Shown: piece after piece, positions 34,688 to 42,904 of the stretch
How positions within the stretch are numbered: position 1 is the stretch's first letter
Layout: every line of letters starts with the position of its first letter
NCBI GenBank assembly: GCA_017467965.1
Contig: JAFUJZ010000026.1
Coordinates: forward strand, 1-55,481
Length of the DNA: 55,481 nt
Direction: 5' to 3'
Source: Clostridia bacterium
Lineage (GTDB): Bacteria > Bacillota_A > Clostridia > UMGS1883
Made by a program: the position numbers and the translations under genes
The notes under the pieces: model-generated
Told to the model about the DNA's origin: nothing
The model's input: only the letters and a program-made list of their open reading frames with translations
The model's database searches: none

Positions 34688-37600
34688 ATGAAACTTAAAA
34701 GATTTTTAGCTCTTGCAGTTTCCCTTGCTATGGTACTTACAATGGTGCCTGCATTCTCCCTTACTGCAAGCGCAGCTGAAGAAACAGTTTTGTTCGACGT
34801 TGATAATATTACAACAACAGGCGAACAGACTCTTGACGTAGCAGGTTGGACAGCAACTGAATCCGGTGCAGCTGCTCGTTGGAACCAGAACTGGGGTGCA
34901 GAAGGCACAGGTGTTTGGGGTTCCACAGGTACATATGCACTTATGTTCTTCTTTTCTAACAAGCGTCAGGCTGGCGATGGTAACGTAACTGCAACAATTG
35001 ACAGCGCTGCTAATACAAAGGGCGCAACAAAGGTTACTGTAGACTTTAACTTTGCTACACAGGAATGTGGCAATATCTATCAGACATGGACATATCTTGA
35101 TGCTGATGGTAACGAGTATGCAAGACTTGCATTTGACAGAAACAACACTGTAAGACTTGGTAATGGTGACGTTGCAGCCCACAGCGGTAGCGGTACAAGT
35201 GCTGTTTACGGTTTCCGTGGTACTAACATCAAGATTGAAACAGTAAAGAATACAAGCGACTACACAATCAACTATTATGTTGCAGGTGAACTTTTAACAA
35301 GTGAAACAGTTGCTAACGCAAATGGTTTCGGTGGCGTTAAGTCCTTCCATGGTACATGGAATGACCAGTATTCTGCTGCCGGTATGCAGGACTTGAGAAT
35401 CACATACGAACTTCCTGCAACAACAGCGTTTGTAACTGCTACATACACACTTAACGGTGAAACAATTAAGACTGTTGAAAATTCTTACGACACAGCAACA
35501 GAATCCGGTGCTGCTTTTGATACAGTTTACCATGCTGTAAATGGTAGCAATAATATTTATACAGCAGAAGCTACAACTCTTTCTGAAGATACAACAATCG
35601 AACTTGAAGCAATTACTAACGTAGGCACACATGCTGTTGGCGATATCGTTGCTGTTAACGGCGTTCAGTACGAAGTTAAGAGTGCTAACCTTATCCCCAA
35701 CGCTGACTTTGCACTTGGTACAGTTGGCTGGTTTGGTGGCGACGGCAATCAGTTGGGCGCTTCCGTATCCAATGGTGCTGTAACATTAGGCAACATTGGC
35801 GGCGGTAACAACAAGTCTCTGAACCAGAGCTGGGCTATTGAAGCTGAAAAGACATATTTGTACACATACAATACAACAAGCGGCGGTAACACATGGCATA
35901 TCACATCTTTGCAGAATGCTGTAAAGTGTGATGAAAACACAACAGGTGCACCCGTGCTCGTTGGTAAAACAAATAATGGCACATATGTAGGTACATTGGC
36001 TACAAGTGATGCTACAGGCACAAACAACTTTGTATTTACAAACACAGACGGTTATGCTTATCTTCAGAGTGCATTCCGTTGGACTGGTGCTACATTCTCT
36101 AACTTCGGTCTTTACGAAATTGCTGAAGCTGAAACAGTAGTTGCAGAAGAAATCGCTTCTGTTGCTGATATCGCTCCTGTTAAGGTTATCGGAGACACAG
36201 CAGTAGTTCTTCCTACAACTGTTGAAGTAACAGGTTCTCTTGGCTCCACAGCAACAGGTACAATTACTTGGACTGATGCTCCCGAATCTTACGAAGTTGG
36301 TGAAACAACAGTAAACGGTACAGTATCCGTTAAGTTTACTGAAGATGGCGAAGCTCTTACACAGGCTGTTTCCACAACAGTTACAGTTTTGGAAGAAACA
36401 TTCACACTTGCAGACCTTACAAGCGGCGGTACAGACAATGTTTCTTACTTCCCCATTGCACTTTCCGGCGAATTTACACTTCAGTTTGATATGACAGCTT
36501 CTAACTACGACAACCTTTGGATTTACATTGGTGCAAACGGCGCTCTTTGGGGTGCAGGTCAGATTGGTCTTGGTTGGGATGCTAACGAAACAGGTTACTT
36601 CCGTGCACAGCCCGCTGCACATACAAACGTTCAGTTTGCAACAGGCAACAACTACCGTTTCTTCGTAACAGGTAGTGCTGCAACAGATACATACGACCTT
36701 ATGGTTGTAGACCTTGCAACAAACACAGTTATCGCTACAGCTGATGACTATGGTTTCAGAACAGGCAGCGATGTTGTAAATGCTATCGTATTCACACCTA
36801 ACGGTGAAAACGGTGTTGGTACAATGTCTAACATCAAGGTTAACGCTCCCGGCGTTTCCAAGACAGAATACACATTCAACATCACAATGGATGGCGAAAC
36901 AAGCACAAAAACAGCTTCCTACTGGACAGTTGAAGAAGCACAGGCTTCCGTAGCTGACATTGAAGGTTACGAAAAGGCAGTTACAGTAGAAGGTACAACA
37001 ATCAACGTTGTTTACTCTGCTACACAGACACTTGCTGCAACATTTGTTGACGCAAATGAAAACGTAATCAAGGCAGTTAGTGAAGTAGTTGCACTTGGCG
37101 AAACAGTTACAGTTCCCGCAGAAGAAATCTTCTTCCTTGACGGTGACTACAACGGTTACTTCTACCAGATTCCCGAAACAGTAATTTCCGCTGATAACAA
37201 CAACCTTGTTATCACAGTTTCCGAAACAGCTAACAAGTATGCTGTAATGGAAGATATGCTCGTATCCGACAACGAAGTTTGGGGTATGAAGGCTACAAAT
37301 AACAACAGCGTATTCGTAGCTGCAGGTGCAGACGCTAACCGCGGTGCACTTGATGATGCTAACGGTGTTGCAGTAACAGACGGTAGCCATACACCTTCCA
37401 CACTTGGTAAGAGCCGTGTAGGTTTCATGCAGTTCCCCGTTGTTGACGTTACAGAAGGCCAGAAGGTAACAGCTAACTTCTACGTTCGTACATGGCATGC
37501 ACAGACATTTGATAACGGTAATTCATCTATCCGTTTCACAGTAACAGGTATCAACGACACAAGTTGGACAGCTCTTTCCGACGGCGGCAGCTACGACAGT

Positions 37601-38827
37601 GCTAACGCACCCGTATTTGAAGGCTATGCTAACCCCGTATTCAGCCCTGCTTGCTACAACAATACAGGTTATGTTGCAGTTGATATTACAGAAATGATGA
37701 TGGCTGCAAAGGCTGCAGGTCTTGAAACAATCACACTTCGTCTCAACATTGCTTGGGGTGCTGCATACATTGCAGAACGTGAAGCTTGTGTTGTAGGCGG
37801 TGCTTACGCAGGTAACGCTTCTTACCTTCTTGTTGAAGATGCAGGTCTTGTAAAGGTAACAGAAACAGGTTCTGCTACACTTACAAAGAACGGTTCTGAC
37901 GTTAATGGTGTTGCATACGTTGCAGCTACAGACGATGTTCGCCTTGTAGCTGACGGTGCAGTAGTTGTTGGTACAGACGGTACAGACGCTGGTTACTACT
38001 ACAACAACACAGCAATGTCCATTACAGAAGCTACAGCATTCGAAAACACAGTTCCTGCTTCTCTCGGTCTTGCAATTGTAAACGGTGCTCAGGTTCGTGT
38101 AGGTGACGGTGTTGATGAAAATGGTAAGATTGCTGCAGGTTCCGGTCTTCGTTTCCTTGCAACAGCTGACTACACAGATACAGTAATTGCTGATGCTAAT
38201 GTTGAATTCGGTCTCAAGGTAACAGCTGAAGGCTCCACTGAGGAAGCTTTTGTTCCCGGTGCAATCTTCCAGAACGATGAAGAAAATGTATTCACAGTAG
38301 CTATCACAAATCTTAATGTAACTAACTACAACCGTAACTATACAGCAGTACCTTATGCTAAGGTTACAATGGCTGACGGTACAGTAGCTACATTCCTTGG
38401 TGATACTTCCGTAACAAGAAGCATATATCAGGTATCCGCGGGTATCATGCAGAATGGTACAGCAGACGACCAGTATGCAAATACTGTTGACGCTACAGTT
38501 GAAGCAGTACTTAACGCATACGTTAACATGACAGGTATACGTCTTAGTGTAACAGCTGACGGTGTTGCAGTTGAAGATAACAAGTACACTGGTGCTGTAT
38601 TCTTCACAGTTGAATCCGTATCTGACGGTGACGACGGCTTCAACGTAACAATCACTCCCGATACAACATGGGGTACACCTGCTGAAATCGCACAGTGGTG
38701 GACAGATTATGTAAGATTCAACAACAACAACGGTGTTGCTAAGGGTTATATCTCCAATGCAGCATTTGCTGATGGCGTTCTTACATTCAACTTTGACACA
38801 ACAGCTGATGAAACAGTTGCTGAATAA
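34688..38827 (+). CDS. Large secreted protein of unknown function with several beta-sandwich domains
   Basis: The protein of 1379 residues has a signal peptide (about 1-31, cleavage near ASA-AE) and several lectin- or CBM-like beta domains (about 35-240, 310-465, 550-710, 840-1030), separated by short Ig/MucBP-like linkers (TATYTLNGETIKTVEN; YTFNITMDGETSTKT). A C-terminal module (about 1100-1379) contains GSGLRFLATADYT. I see no catalytic motif, no SLH and no LPXTG, so how it is retained is unclear. The codon bias is as strong as in the SLH gene. The start at 34688 follows GGAGG. A 52-codon acidic-peptide gene follows in the same transcript. Confidence 0.8.
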   Translation: MKLKRFLALAVSLAMVLTMVPAFSLTASAAEETVLFDVDNITTTGEQTLDVAGWTATESGAAARWNQNWGAEGTGVWGSTGTYALMFFFSNKRQAGDGNVTATIDSAANTKGATKVTVDFNFATQECGNIYQTWTYLDADGNEYARLAFDRNNTVRLGNGDVAAHSGSGTSAVYGFRGTNIKIETVKNTSDYTINYYVAGELLTSETVANANGFGGVKSFHGTWNDQYSAAGMQDLRITYELPATTAFVTATYTLNGETIKTVENSYDTATESGAAFDTVYHAVNGSNNIYTAEATTLSEDTTIELEAITNVGTHAVGDIVAVNGVQYEVKSANLIPNADFALGTVGWFGGDGNQLGASVSNGAVTLGNIGGGNNKSLNQSWAIEAEKTYLYTYNTTSGGNTWHITSLQNAVKCDENTTGAPVLVGKTNNGTYVGTLATSDATGTNNFVFTNTDGYAYLQSAFRWTGATFSNFGLYEIAEAETVVAEEIASVADIAPVKVIGDTAVVLPTTVEVTGSLGSTATGTITWTDAPESYEVGETTVNGTVSVKFTEDGEALTQAVSTTVTVLEETFTLADLTSGGTDNVSYFPIALSGEFTLQFDMTASNYDNLWIYIGANGALWGAGQIGLGWDANETGYFRAQPAAHTNVQFATGNNYRFFVTGSAATDTYDLMVVDLATNTVIATADDYGFRTGSDVVNAIVFTPNGENGVGTMSNIKVNAPGVSKTEYTFNITMDGETSTKTASYWTVEEAQASVADIEGYEKAVTVEGTTINVVYSATQTLAATFVDANENVIKAVSEVVALGETVTVPAEEIFFLDGDYNGYFYQIPETVISADNNNLVITVSETANKYAVMEDMLVSDNEVWGMKATNNNSVFVAAGADANRGALDDANGVAVTDGSHTPSTLGKSRVGFMQFPVVDVTEGQKVTANFYVRTWHAQTFDNGNSSIRFTVTGINDTSWTALSDGGSYDSANAPVFEGYANPVFSPACYNNTGYVAVDITEMMMAAKAAGLETITLRLNIAWGAAYIAEREACVVGGAYAGNASYLLVEDAGLVKVTETGSATLTKNGSDVNGVAYVAATDDVRLVADGAVVVGTDGTDAGYYYNNTAMSITEATAFENTVPASLGLAIVNGAQVRVGDGVDENGKIAAGSGLRFLATADYTDTVIADANVEFGLKVTAEGSTEEAFVPGAIFQNDEENVFTVAITNLNVTNYNRNYTAVPYAKVTMADGTVATFLGDTSVTRSIYQVSAGIMQNGTADDQYANTVDATVEAVLNAYVNMTGIRLSVTADGVAVEDNKYTGAVFFTVESVSDGDDGFNVTITPDTTWGTPAEIAQWWTDYVRFNNNNGVAKGYISNAAFADGVLTFNFDTTADETVAE

Positions 38828-38845
38828 TCAGGCAGATTAATTCAC

Positions 38846-38873
38846 AGTTCCCGCGGTGGGGGAACTCACCGCG
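38846..38873 (+). promoter_or_regulatory. Two mutually exclusive hairpins between the secreted-protein and acidic-peptide genes
   Basis: AGTTCCC/GGGAACT (38846-38866, 7-base loop) and CGCGGTG/CACCGCG (38852-38873, 8-base loop) overlap and cannot form at once. No T tract follows, so it is not a simple terminator. It may adjust mRNA stability or the ratio of the two products. Confidence 0.5.
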
Positions 38874-38904
38874 TGACATATACAGAGAGAAAGGATGATA
38901 CCCG

Positions 38905-39063
38905 ATGAAGAAGAAATATGTATCGCCTCTTTTCGCAGAATTAGAACTTGAAATCGAAGATGTTTTATTTGACAGTGCTCAGGATAACATAAATGACGCT
39001 GATGACCCCGATTGGGAAGCAGGCGGCGACTTCGACCAGGAAGAAGAAGACTTCATCTTCTAA
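38905..39063 (+). CDS. Acidic 52-residue peptide with N-terminal KKKYVSPLFAELELE motif
   Basis: The frame MKKKYVSPLFAELELEIE... ends in a strongly acidic tail with D/E runs (DQEEEDFIF). AAAGGATGATACCCG precedes the ATG, and a terminator (39081-39111) follows the stop, so it is a real small gene sharing the transcript of the 1379-residue protein 77 bp upstream. It has no signal peptide and no cysteine. The K-Y-x-x-P-x-x-x-x-L start resembles leader regions of some ribosomally made, modified peptides, and a PqqD-like protein with an ABC exporter is encoded 6-8 kb away. A function is not established. Confidence 0.7.
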   Translation: MKKKYVSPLFAELELEIEDVLFDSAQDNINDADDPDWEAGGDFDQEEEDFIF

Positions 39064-39080
39064 TTAAAAGGCGACAAACT

Positions 39081-39111
39081 AAAGGCAACCACAAAGTGGT
39101 TGCCTTTTTTT
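39081..39111 (+). terminator. Terminator after the acidic-peptide gene
   Basis: Stem AAGGCAACCAC/GTGGTTGCCTT, loop AAA, followed by T7. It closes the 34688-39063 transcript. Confidence 0.92.
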
Positions 39112-39134
39112 GTGTAAACAAAATCTATCTAAAA

Positions 39135-39204
39135 ATTTACCATTTGGGGACAGTCCCTAAGTGGTAAATTTTTGCCAAAAGGGGTCTGTCCCCAAATGGT
39201 AAAT
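39135..39204. repeat. Left REP-like palindromic repeat of the transposase unit
   Basis: A 70-bp block starting ATTTACCATTTGGGGACAG and ending CCCCAAATGGTAAAT. It is an imperfect palindrome with outer arms ATTTACCATTTGGGGACAG / CTGTCCCCAAATGGTAAAT and an inner GTGGTAAATTTTTGCCA stem. It matches 39996-40065 at 69 of 70 positions, in direct orientation. Confidence 0.92.
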
Positions 39205-39209
39205 TCGTG

Positions 39210-39238
39210 TTGACACTTCAAATGTTTGGGTGTAAAAT
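39210..39238 (+). promoter_or_regulatory. Promoter of the REP-associated transposase gene
   Basis: TTGACA (39210-39215), 17-base spacer, TAAAAT (39233-39238). Transcription would begin near 39245, downstream of a TTG codon at 39226, which therefore cannot be the start of translation. Confidence 0.7.
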
Positions 39239-39258
39239 TAAACAGAGGTGATTCGAAA

Positions 39259-39996
39259 ATAAGCAGAGGACCGAGAGAATATTGCGAAAGCGGAATATAC
39301 CATATTATGTTTAGAGGGCATAATAAAAATGAAATTTTTTTAGCGAATCGTGACTATCAAAAGTTTTTGGAACTGTTACAAGAACTTAAAGAGAAAAAAA
39401 TGTTTGAAATTTATGCCTTTTGTCTTATGACGAATCATGTGCATTTGGTTATAAAGGAAAGTGTACCGAGAGAAATTTCTGACATTATGAAACGATTGAT
39501 AGGCTCTTACACACAGTGGTTTAATTATAAGTACGGAAAGTCAGGTAGTTTAACAGAAAGTCGATATAAGAGCAGAACTGTGGAGACTGACGAGTATTTT
39601 TTGCATTTAATAAGATATATTCATCAAAATCCGATTAAAGCGGGAATTGTTGAAAAAATTAATGAATATAAGTGGAGTAGTTACGAGAACTATTTGGCAG
39701 ACAACCCCGGGTTAGTTAATACGGAGTTTTTGCTTGAAATTTTGCCCAAACATTCTTACGAAGAGTTTCATATGGAAAACGAAAACAATGAATTTACGTT
39801 GTATCATGATGACCGCGTTAACACAACTGAAATCATGATGGCAATAAAGAGCATGGGAATTAAGGATGCAGACGAATTACGATATATGCGCGAAGAGCGC
39901 CGCGATGTAGTTATAAGAAAGCTAAAAGAAGACTTTTCCTTGAGGCAGATAGAACGAGTAACGGGAATATCACGTTATAAAATTAAAAATATATAA
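39259..39996 (+). CDS. REP-associated tyrosine transposase (RAYT, Y1_Tnp/IS200-like)
   Basis: The protein of about 245 residues has the Y1 transposase (HUH) fold: GIYHIMFRGHNKNEIF, then the metal-binding HUH pair in FCLMTNHVHLVIKE, and the helix with the nucleophile tyrosine YFLHLIRYIHQNPIKAGI. The C-terminal 60 residues carry a helix-turn-helix-like segment (LRQIERVTGISRYKIKNI). RAYTs cut and copy REP repeats and are usually single-copy domesticated genes. The natural start at SRGPRE is ATA (39259) after AGAGGTG, where relatives use ATG, so initiation may be poor or lost; the next in-frame ATG (39307) would remove part of the fold. The stop overlaps the right repeat. Confidence 0.85.
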   Translation: MSRGPREYCESGIYHIMFRGHNKNEIFLANRDYQKFLELLQELKEKKMFEIYAFCLMTNHVHLVIKESVPREISDIMKRLIGSYTQWFNYKYGKSGSLTESRYKSRTVETDEYFLHLIRYIHQNPIKAGIVEKINEYKWSSYENYLADNPGLVNTEFLLEILPKHSYEEFHMENENNEFTLYHDDRVNTTEIMMAIKSMGIKDADELRYMREERRDVVIRKLKEDFSLRQIERVTGISRYKIKNI

Positions 39997-40065
39997 TTTA
40001 CCATTTGGGGACAGTCCCTAAGTGGTAAATTTTTACCAAAAGGGGTCTGTCCCCAAATGGTAAAT
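39996..40065. repeat. Right REP-like palindromic repeat of the transposase unit
   Basis: The 70-bp block is identical to 39135-39204 except for one base (TTTTTACC instead of TTTTTGCC), which improves the inner stem. The transposase stop codon TAA overlaps its first base. Confidence 0.92.
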
Positions 40066-40075
40066 CTGAGCGGAG

Positions 40076-40103
40076 AAAAGGAGAGGCATTGCCTCTCCTT
40101 TTT
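40076..40103 (-). terminator. Terminator of the secreted GH105 gene
   Basis: Stem AAGGAGAGGC/GCCTCTCCTT, loop ATT, with flanking A and T tracts (bidirectional). It lies just after the GH105 stop on the minus strand. Confidence 0.88.
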
Positions 40104-40110
40104 GTTGTGA

Positions 40111-42204
40111 TTATTTTGAATAGGGGATAAATTCCAACACACTTGTCCAAGTGCCTGTGTTTGTGCCGTGACCTACAAGCTTGATGTAACGCACATTTTC
40201 TTTAATCGGTGTGTAGTTAAATTCAACCCCTTGAGGTGCGTCACCGTTGTAGTAAACCTTGTAGTCAACGCCATTAGCTGATGCGTGGATTTCGTATTTT
40301 GTGCTGCGTTCAGCAAATTTCCAGAAGGTTACGCCTACAAGCTCAACATACTGCTCGCTTCCTAAATCAAAGACGATTTCGCAGTCTCCTGTTGCAGCCC
40401 AACGGGTAGCGATGTTGTCATCAAATGCGTTTTCTGCGGGATTTTCGGGTTCAGGTGTCTGGCTTGCTGTAGCAGTTGTTATTTTAATTCTGTTTTCACT
40501 TTCAAGCTCGGGAACAACTACTTTATATTCCCAGCTTTCCTGTTCGGGACGGGAGGGAAGAGTACCGGTGATAAGAATGTTGGACAACATATCAATAAGC
40601 CCTGCGTGACAATCGTAGAAGGGATTTTCCTTGCTTCCAATTACGATAATCTGCTTTTCATTGTTCCAATAAACGTTTTTGCCCAAGCTTTGGGCTGCAA
40701 CGCGAAGGGGCAGATATGTTCTGCCGTTTACCATAATTGGTGTTGTATCGGCTGTGTATCTTGTAGAATCGATGTAATAATAAGGGCTTCCTATAACAAA
40801 CTGGAGCACCGTGTCGTCTTTTACCATTGTAACGGCATTGAGGTCACCGTTCCAGACAACCTTTGCGCCTAAGGCTTCGCCAAGTGCACGCAGAGGAACC
40901 ATGGTACGTCCCGTATTGTCTACAAAGGGAGCGGCATCAATTGCATCAGCTGTGATGCCGTTGTAAATATAGTTGGTGCCTATTTTGAAAGACACCGTGC
41001 CGAGAGTTTTGCGAGTCAAGTAGGGGTACATATCGCCCTGCACGTTGCCATAGTAACGAGCAGCTTCGCAAAGAGCGTACAGTGTTGCACCTACGCCAAA
41101 GTTAAAGTTGCTCTCAGTTGTTGTTGCATTTGTCGCCGCAGAGCCTATATGCTGTGTGTAGCCAACAAATCCGTCGGGGTGGATTGCAACCTCTGTCAGA
41201 TATCTAAGGCCTCCCTCAGCATAGGGGAGATAAGTTTCTTTATCCAATAAGCCTGCGTTTATACCGTAATATAGTGAATATGTGATAAATCCTGTGCCAC
41301 TTGTTTCGTAGCCGTAGGGGTTAGTGTCACTTGTGGGGAAATTTGCGAGCATGCTTTGTGTCCAGAATACCCTGCCTTCGTTATCAAATCTTGCACAGTC
41401 AATACATGCCTTTGCCATTTCAAGGTATGTTTTCTTGAACTCGCCATAGTGCTCCCAGTTTTCGGGGATATCTTCAAACACTCTGGCATACGCCGCCATA
41501 ACCCAGCCTACGCCGCGTGCCCAAATGTTCTTCTGTCCGTTTACCTTGCTCTTTATGTAACTCGGGTCACGGAAGAAAAGGTTTGCAGGCTCGCCCTCGT
41601 AATTTATTCCGCCTTCACCGTCATACATTTTCTGCTTGCTCCATACAAATGAGCGGTACATGAAGTCCAGATACTTTTCGTCGCCTGTCATTGCGTACAG
41701 TTTGGAATATACAGGCATTGCCATGTGTATAGCATCGCACCATGTCCAAAAATCAGCTTTTCCTGTTGCAATTTGTGCATCAGTAATTTCTAGTGTGCGG
41801 GCAATTTTCTTTTCATCCTTTTGTTTGTCAAGGTTATAAAGGTCTATATACACCTGAAAACAGGTTTCGTTATCTGCGTGGAAAACATTGCCGTTATTCC
41901 AGTTAGCCGAGTCTGTGCTTCGATGTCCCTGCCAAGCGTTCTGTTCTGCCCATTTGGTGGCATAGTCGCGGTATTTTTCAATGCCTGTCAAGTAATAAGC
42001 ATCCATACAACCTATATAATAGGTTGCTGTATCCCATTCATAACCCGGTGTCCATGTATGAGTGGCAATCCAATAATCGTTGACCTTTTTTACGTAGTCT
42101 ACAAGCTCATCGTATGTAAATTCGCCCTCTTCGGCAAACACTGCCGTAGGAGTTAATGACAAAAGCATACACAGGATAAGTAGCGTTGATAAAACTTTTT
42201 TCAT
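40111..42204 (-). CDS. Secreted GH105/GH88 unsaturated uronyl hydrolase with stalk and F5/8-type C domains
   Basis: A protein of 697 residues. It has a signal peptide (1-24, cleavage near VFA-EE) and an (alpha/alpha)6 GH105 barrel (about 30-395; FWTWCDAIHMAMPVYSKL with the catalytic-type aspartate, IWARGVGWVMAAYARV, ETSGTGFITYSLYYG). A copper-amine-oxidase-like stalk follows (about 405-520; GRTMVPLRALGEALGA, GRTYLPLRVAAQSLG), then a discoidin-like domain (about 570-697; NPAENAFDDNIATRWAATG). It removes unsaturated uronate from pectin oligomers, here outside the cell, unlike the cytoplasmic GH105 at 18439. The same stalk and discoidin modules recur in the two PL11 proteins. GGAGG precedes the start. 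Confidence 0.9.
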   Translation of the reverse strand: MKKVLSTLLILCMLLSLTPTAVFAEEGEFTYDELVDYVKKVNDYWIATHTWTPGYEWDTATYYIGCMDAYYLTGIEKYRDYATKWAEQNAWQGHRSTDSANWNNGNVFHADNETCFQVYIDLYNLDKQKDEKKIARTLEITDAQIATGKADFWTWCDAIHMAMPVYSKLYAMTGDEKYLDFMYRSFVWSKQKMYDGEGGINYEGEPANLFFRDPSYIKSKVNGQKNIWARGVGWVMAAYARVFEDIPENWEHYGEFKKTYLEMAKACIDCARFDNEGRVFWTQSMLANFPTSDTNPYGYETSGTGFITYSLYYGINAGLLDKETYLPYAEGGLRYLTEVAIHPDGFVGYTQHIGSAATNATTTESNFNFGVGATLYALCEAARYYGNVQGDMYPYLTRKTLGTVSFKIGTNYIYNGITADAIDAAPFVDNTGRTMVPLRALGEALGAKVVWNGDLNAVTMVKDDTVLQFVIGSPYYYIDSTRYTADTTPIMVNGRTYLPLRVAAQSLGKNVYWNNEKQIIVIGSKENPFYDCHAGLIDMLSNILITGTLPSRPEQESWEYKVVVPELESENRIKITTATASQTPEPENPAENAFDDNIATRWAATGDCEIVFDLGSEQYVELVGVTFWKFAERSTKYEIHASANGVDYKVYYNGDAPQGVEFNYTPIKENVRYIKLVGHGTNTGTWTSVLEFIPYSK

Positions 42205-42284
42205 TTTGTTTCCTCCTTTGATAACTGAAACATAAAAACCGAAAACTAAACACTGATTAGTTGTTAGTTGTTAGTTTTTAGATG

Positions 42285-42782
42285 TTAAATGAAATTCATT
42301 TCATCTAACATCCGTGAGAACGATTCAAGGAATTTTTTTGTTTCGGGGTTTTGGACAAGAAGTTCGCCGACTTTTTCCACCGCCTTGACAAATTCTATCT
42401 CAAAATCCTCAACGTATAATGCGGCTAACGGACACATGCCGTTGGCGCGGGGGTCAACAATAACCTCAAGCTCGCCGTCTTTTGCTATGTAGGGCGTAAG
42501 AGGGAAAATCCTGCACGAAAGCGGACGCAAATTTCTGTCGCATATTCCGTCGCAGGAAAAAAGCGGCGCAAATTTGCCCTTGTCGTATTCAAAATCTGTC
42601 TCACTTATAGCTGCCCAAGAGGGAAGAGACGCATACATTTCTTCCTCAAAAGGGAAAAGGTACATGCCGTCGCCGTCCTTATCGCCCTCGCAACACGCCT
42701 TATTGCAGGCTCTGCCACAGTCGCCCTTTAATGGTGTGAGGTCGCCTAAAACAGAGTAGATTGAATTGTAAAAATTTTTCAT
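42285..42782 (-). CDS. Cysteine-cluster (YkgJ-like) protein
   Basis: The protein of 165 residues has clustered cysteines, CGRACNKACC near residue 22 and CDGICDRNLRPLSCRIFPL near residue 76, the pattern of the YkgJ/Fe-Zn cluster-binding family (DUF3109-like). Members bind a metal cluster, but their reaction is unknown. I start at MKNFYNSI (42782) after AAAGG; the upstream extension lies within the hairpin array at 42799-42904 and is not credible. It follows metA in the same direction, with the array in the gap. Confidence 0.75.
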   Translation of the reverse strand: MKNFYNSIYSVLGDLTPLKGDCGRACNKACCEGDKDGDGMYLFPFEEEMYASLPSWAAISETDFEYDKGKFAPLFSCDGICDRNLRPLSCRIFPLTPYIAKDGELEVIVDPRANGMCPLAALYVEDFEIEFVKAVEKVGELLVQNPETKKFLESFSRMLDEMNFI

Positions 42783-42798
42783 GATGTTACCTTTCTCA

Positions 42799-42904
42799 TT
42801 TGCGTAGGCAAATATATCGCAAATCCCGTAGGGATTTATATAGCGTGCATAAGTACATATCGAGTTGCCGCAAGGCAATATATCGCAGAAGTGCGTGCAC
42901 TTCT
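42799..42904. repeat. Second ATATCGC-linked hairpin array
   Basis: Five hairpins with unrelated stems in series: TTTGC/GCAAA (42799-42812), AAATCCC/GGGATTT (42821-42837), GTGC/GTAC with one wobble (42845-42856), TTGCC/GGCAA (42865-42878), AGAAGTG/CACTTCT (42887-42904). Between them stand ATATCGC (42814, 42880), ATATAGC (42838) and ATATCG (42857). The array touches the metA stop codon and fills the gap to the next gene. It is the same kind of element as 193-389 but with one linker orientation only. Confidence 0.75.

Noticed and set aside
35786..37498. 570-codon open frame on the minus strand, opposite the large secreted protein gene
   Set aside because: Same cause as above: extreme codon bias of the sense gene. 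The composition (very Cys-rich) is not like a protein.
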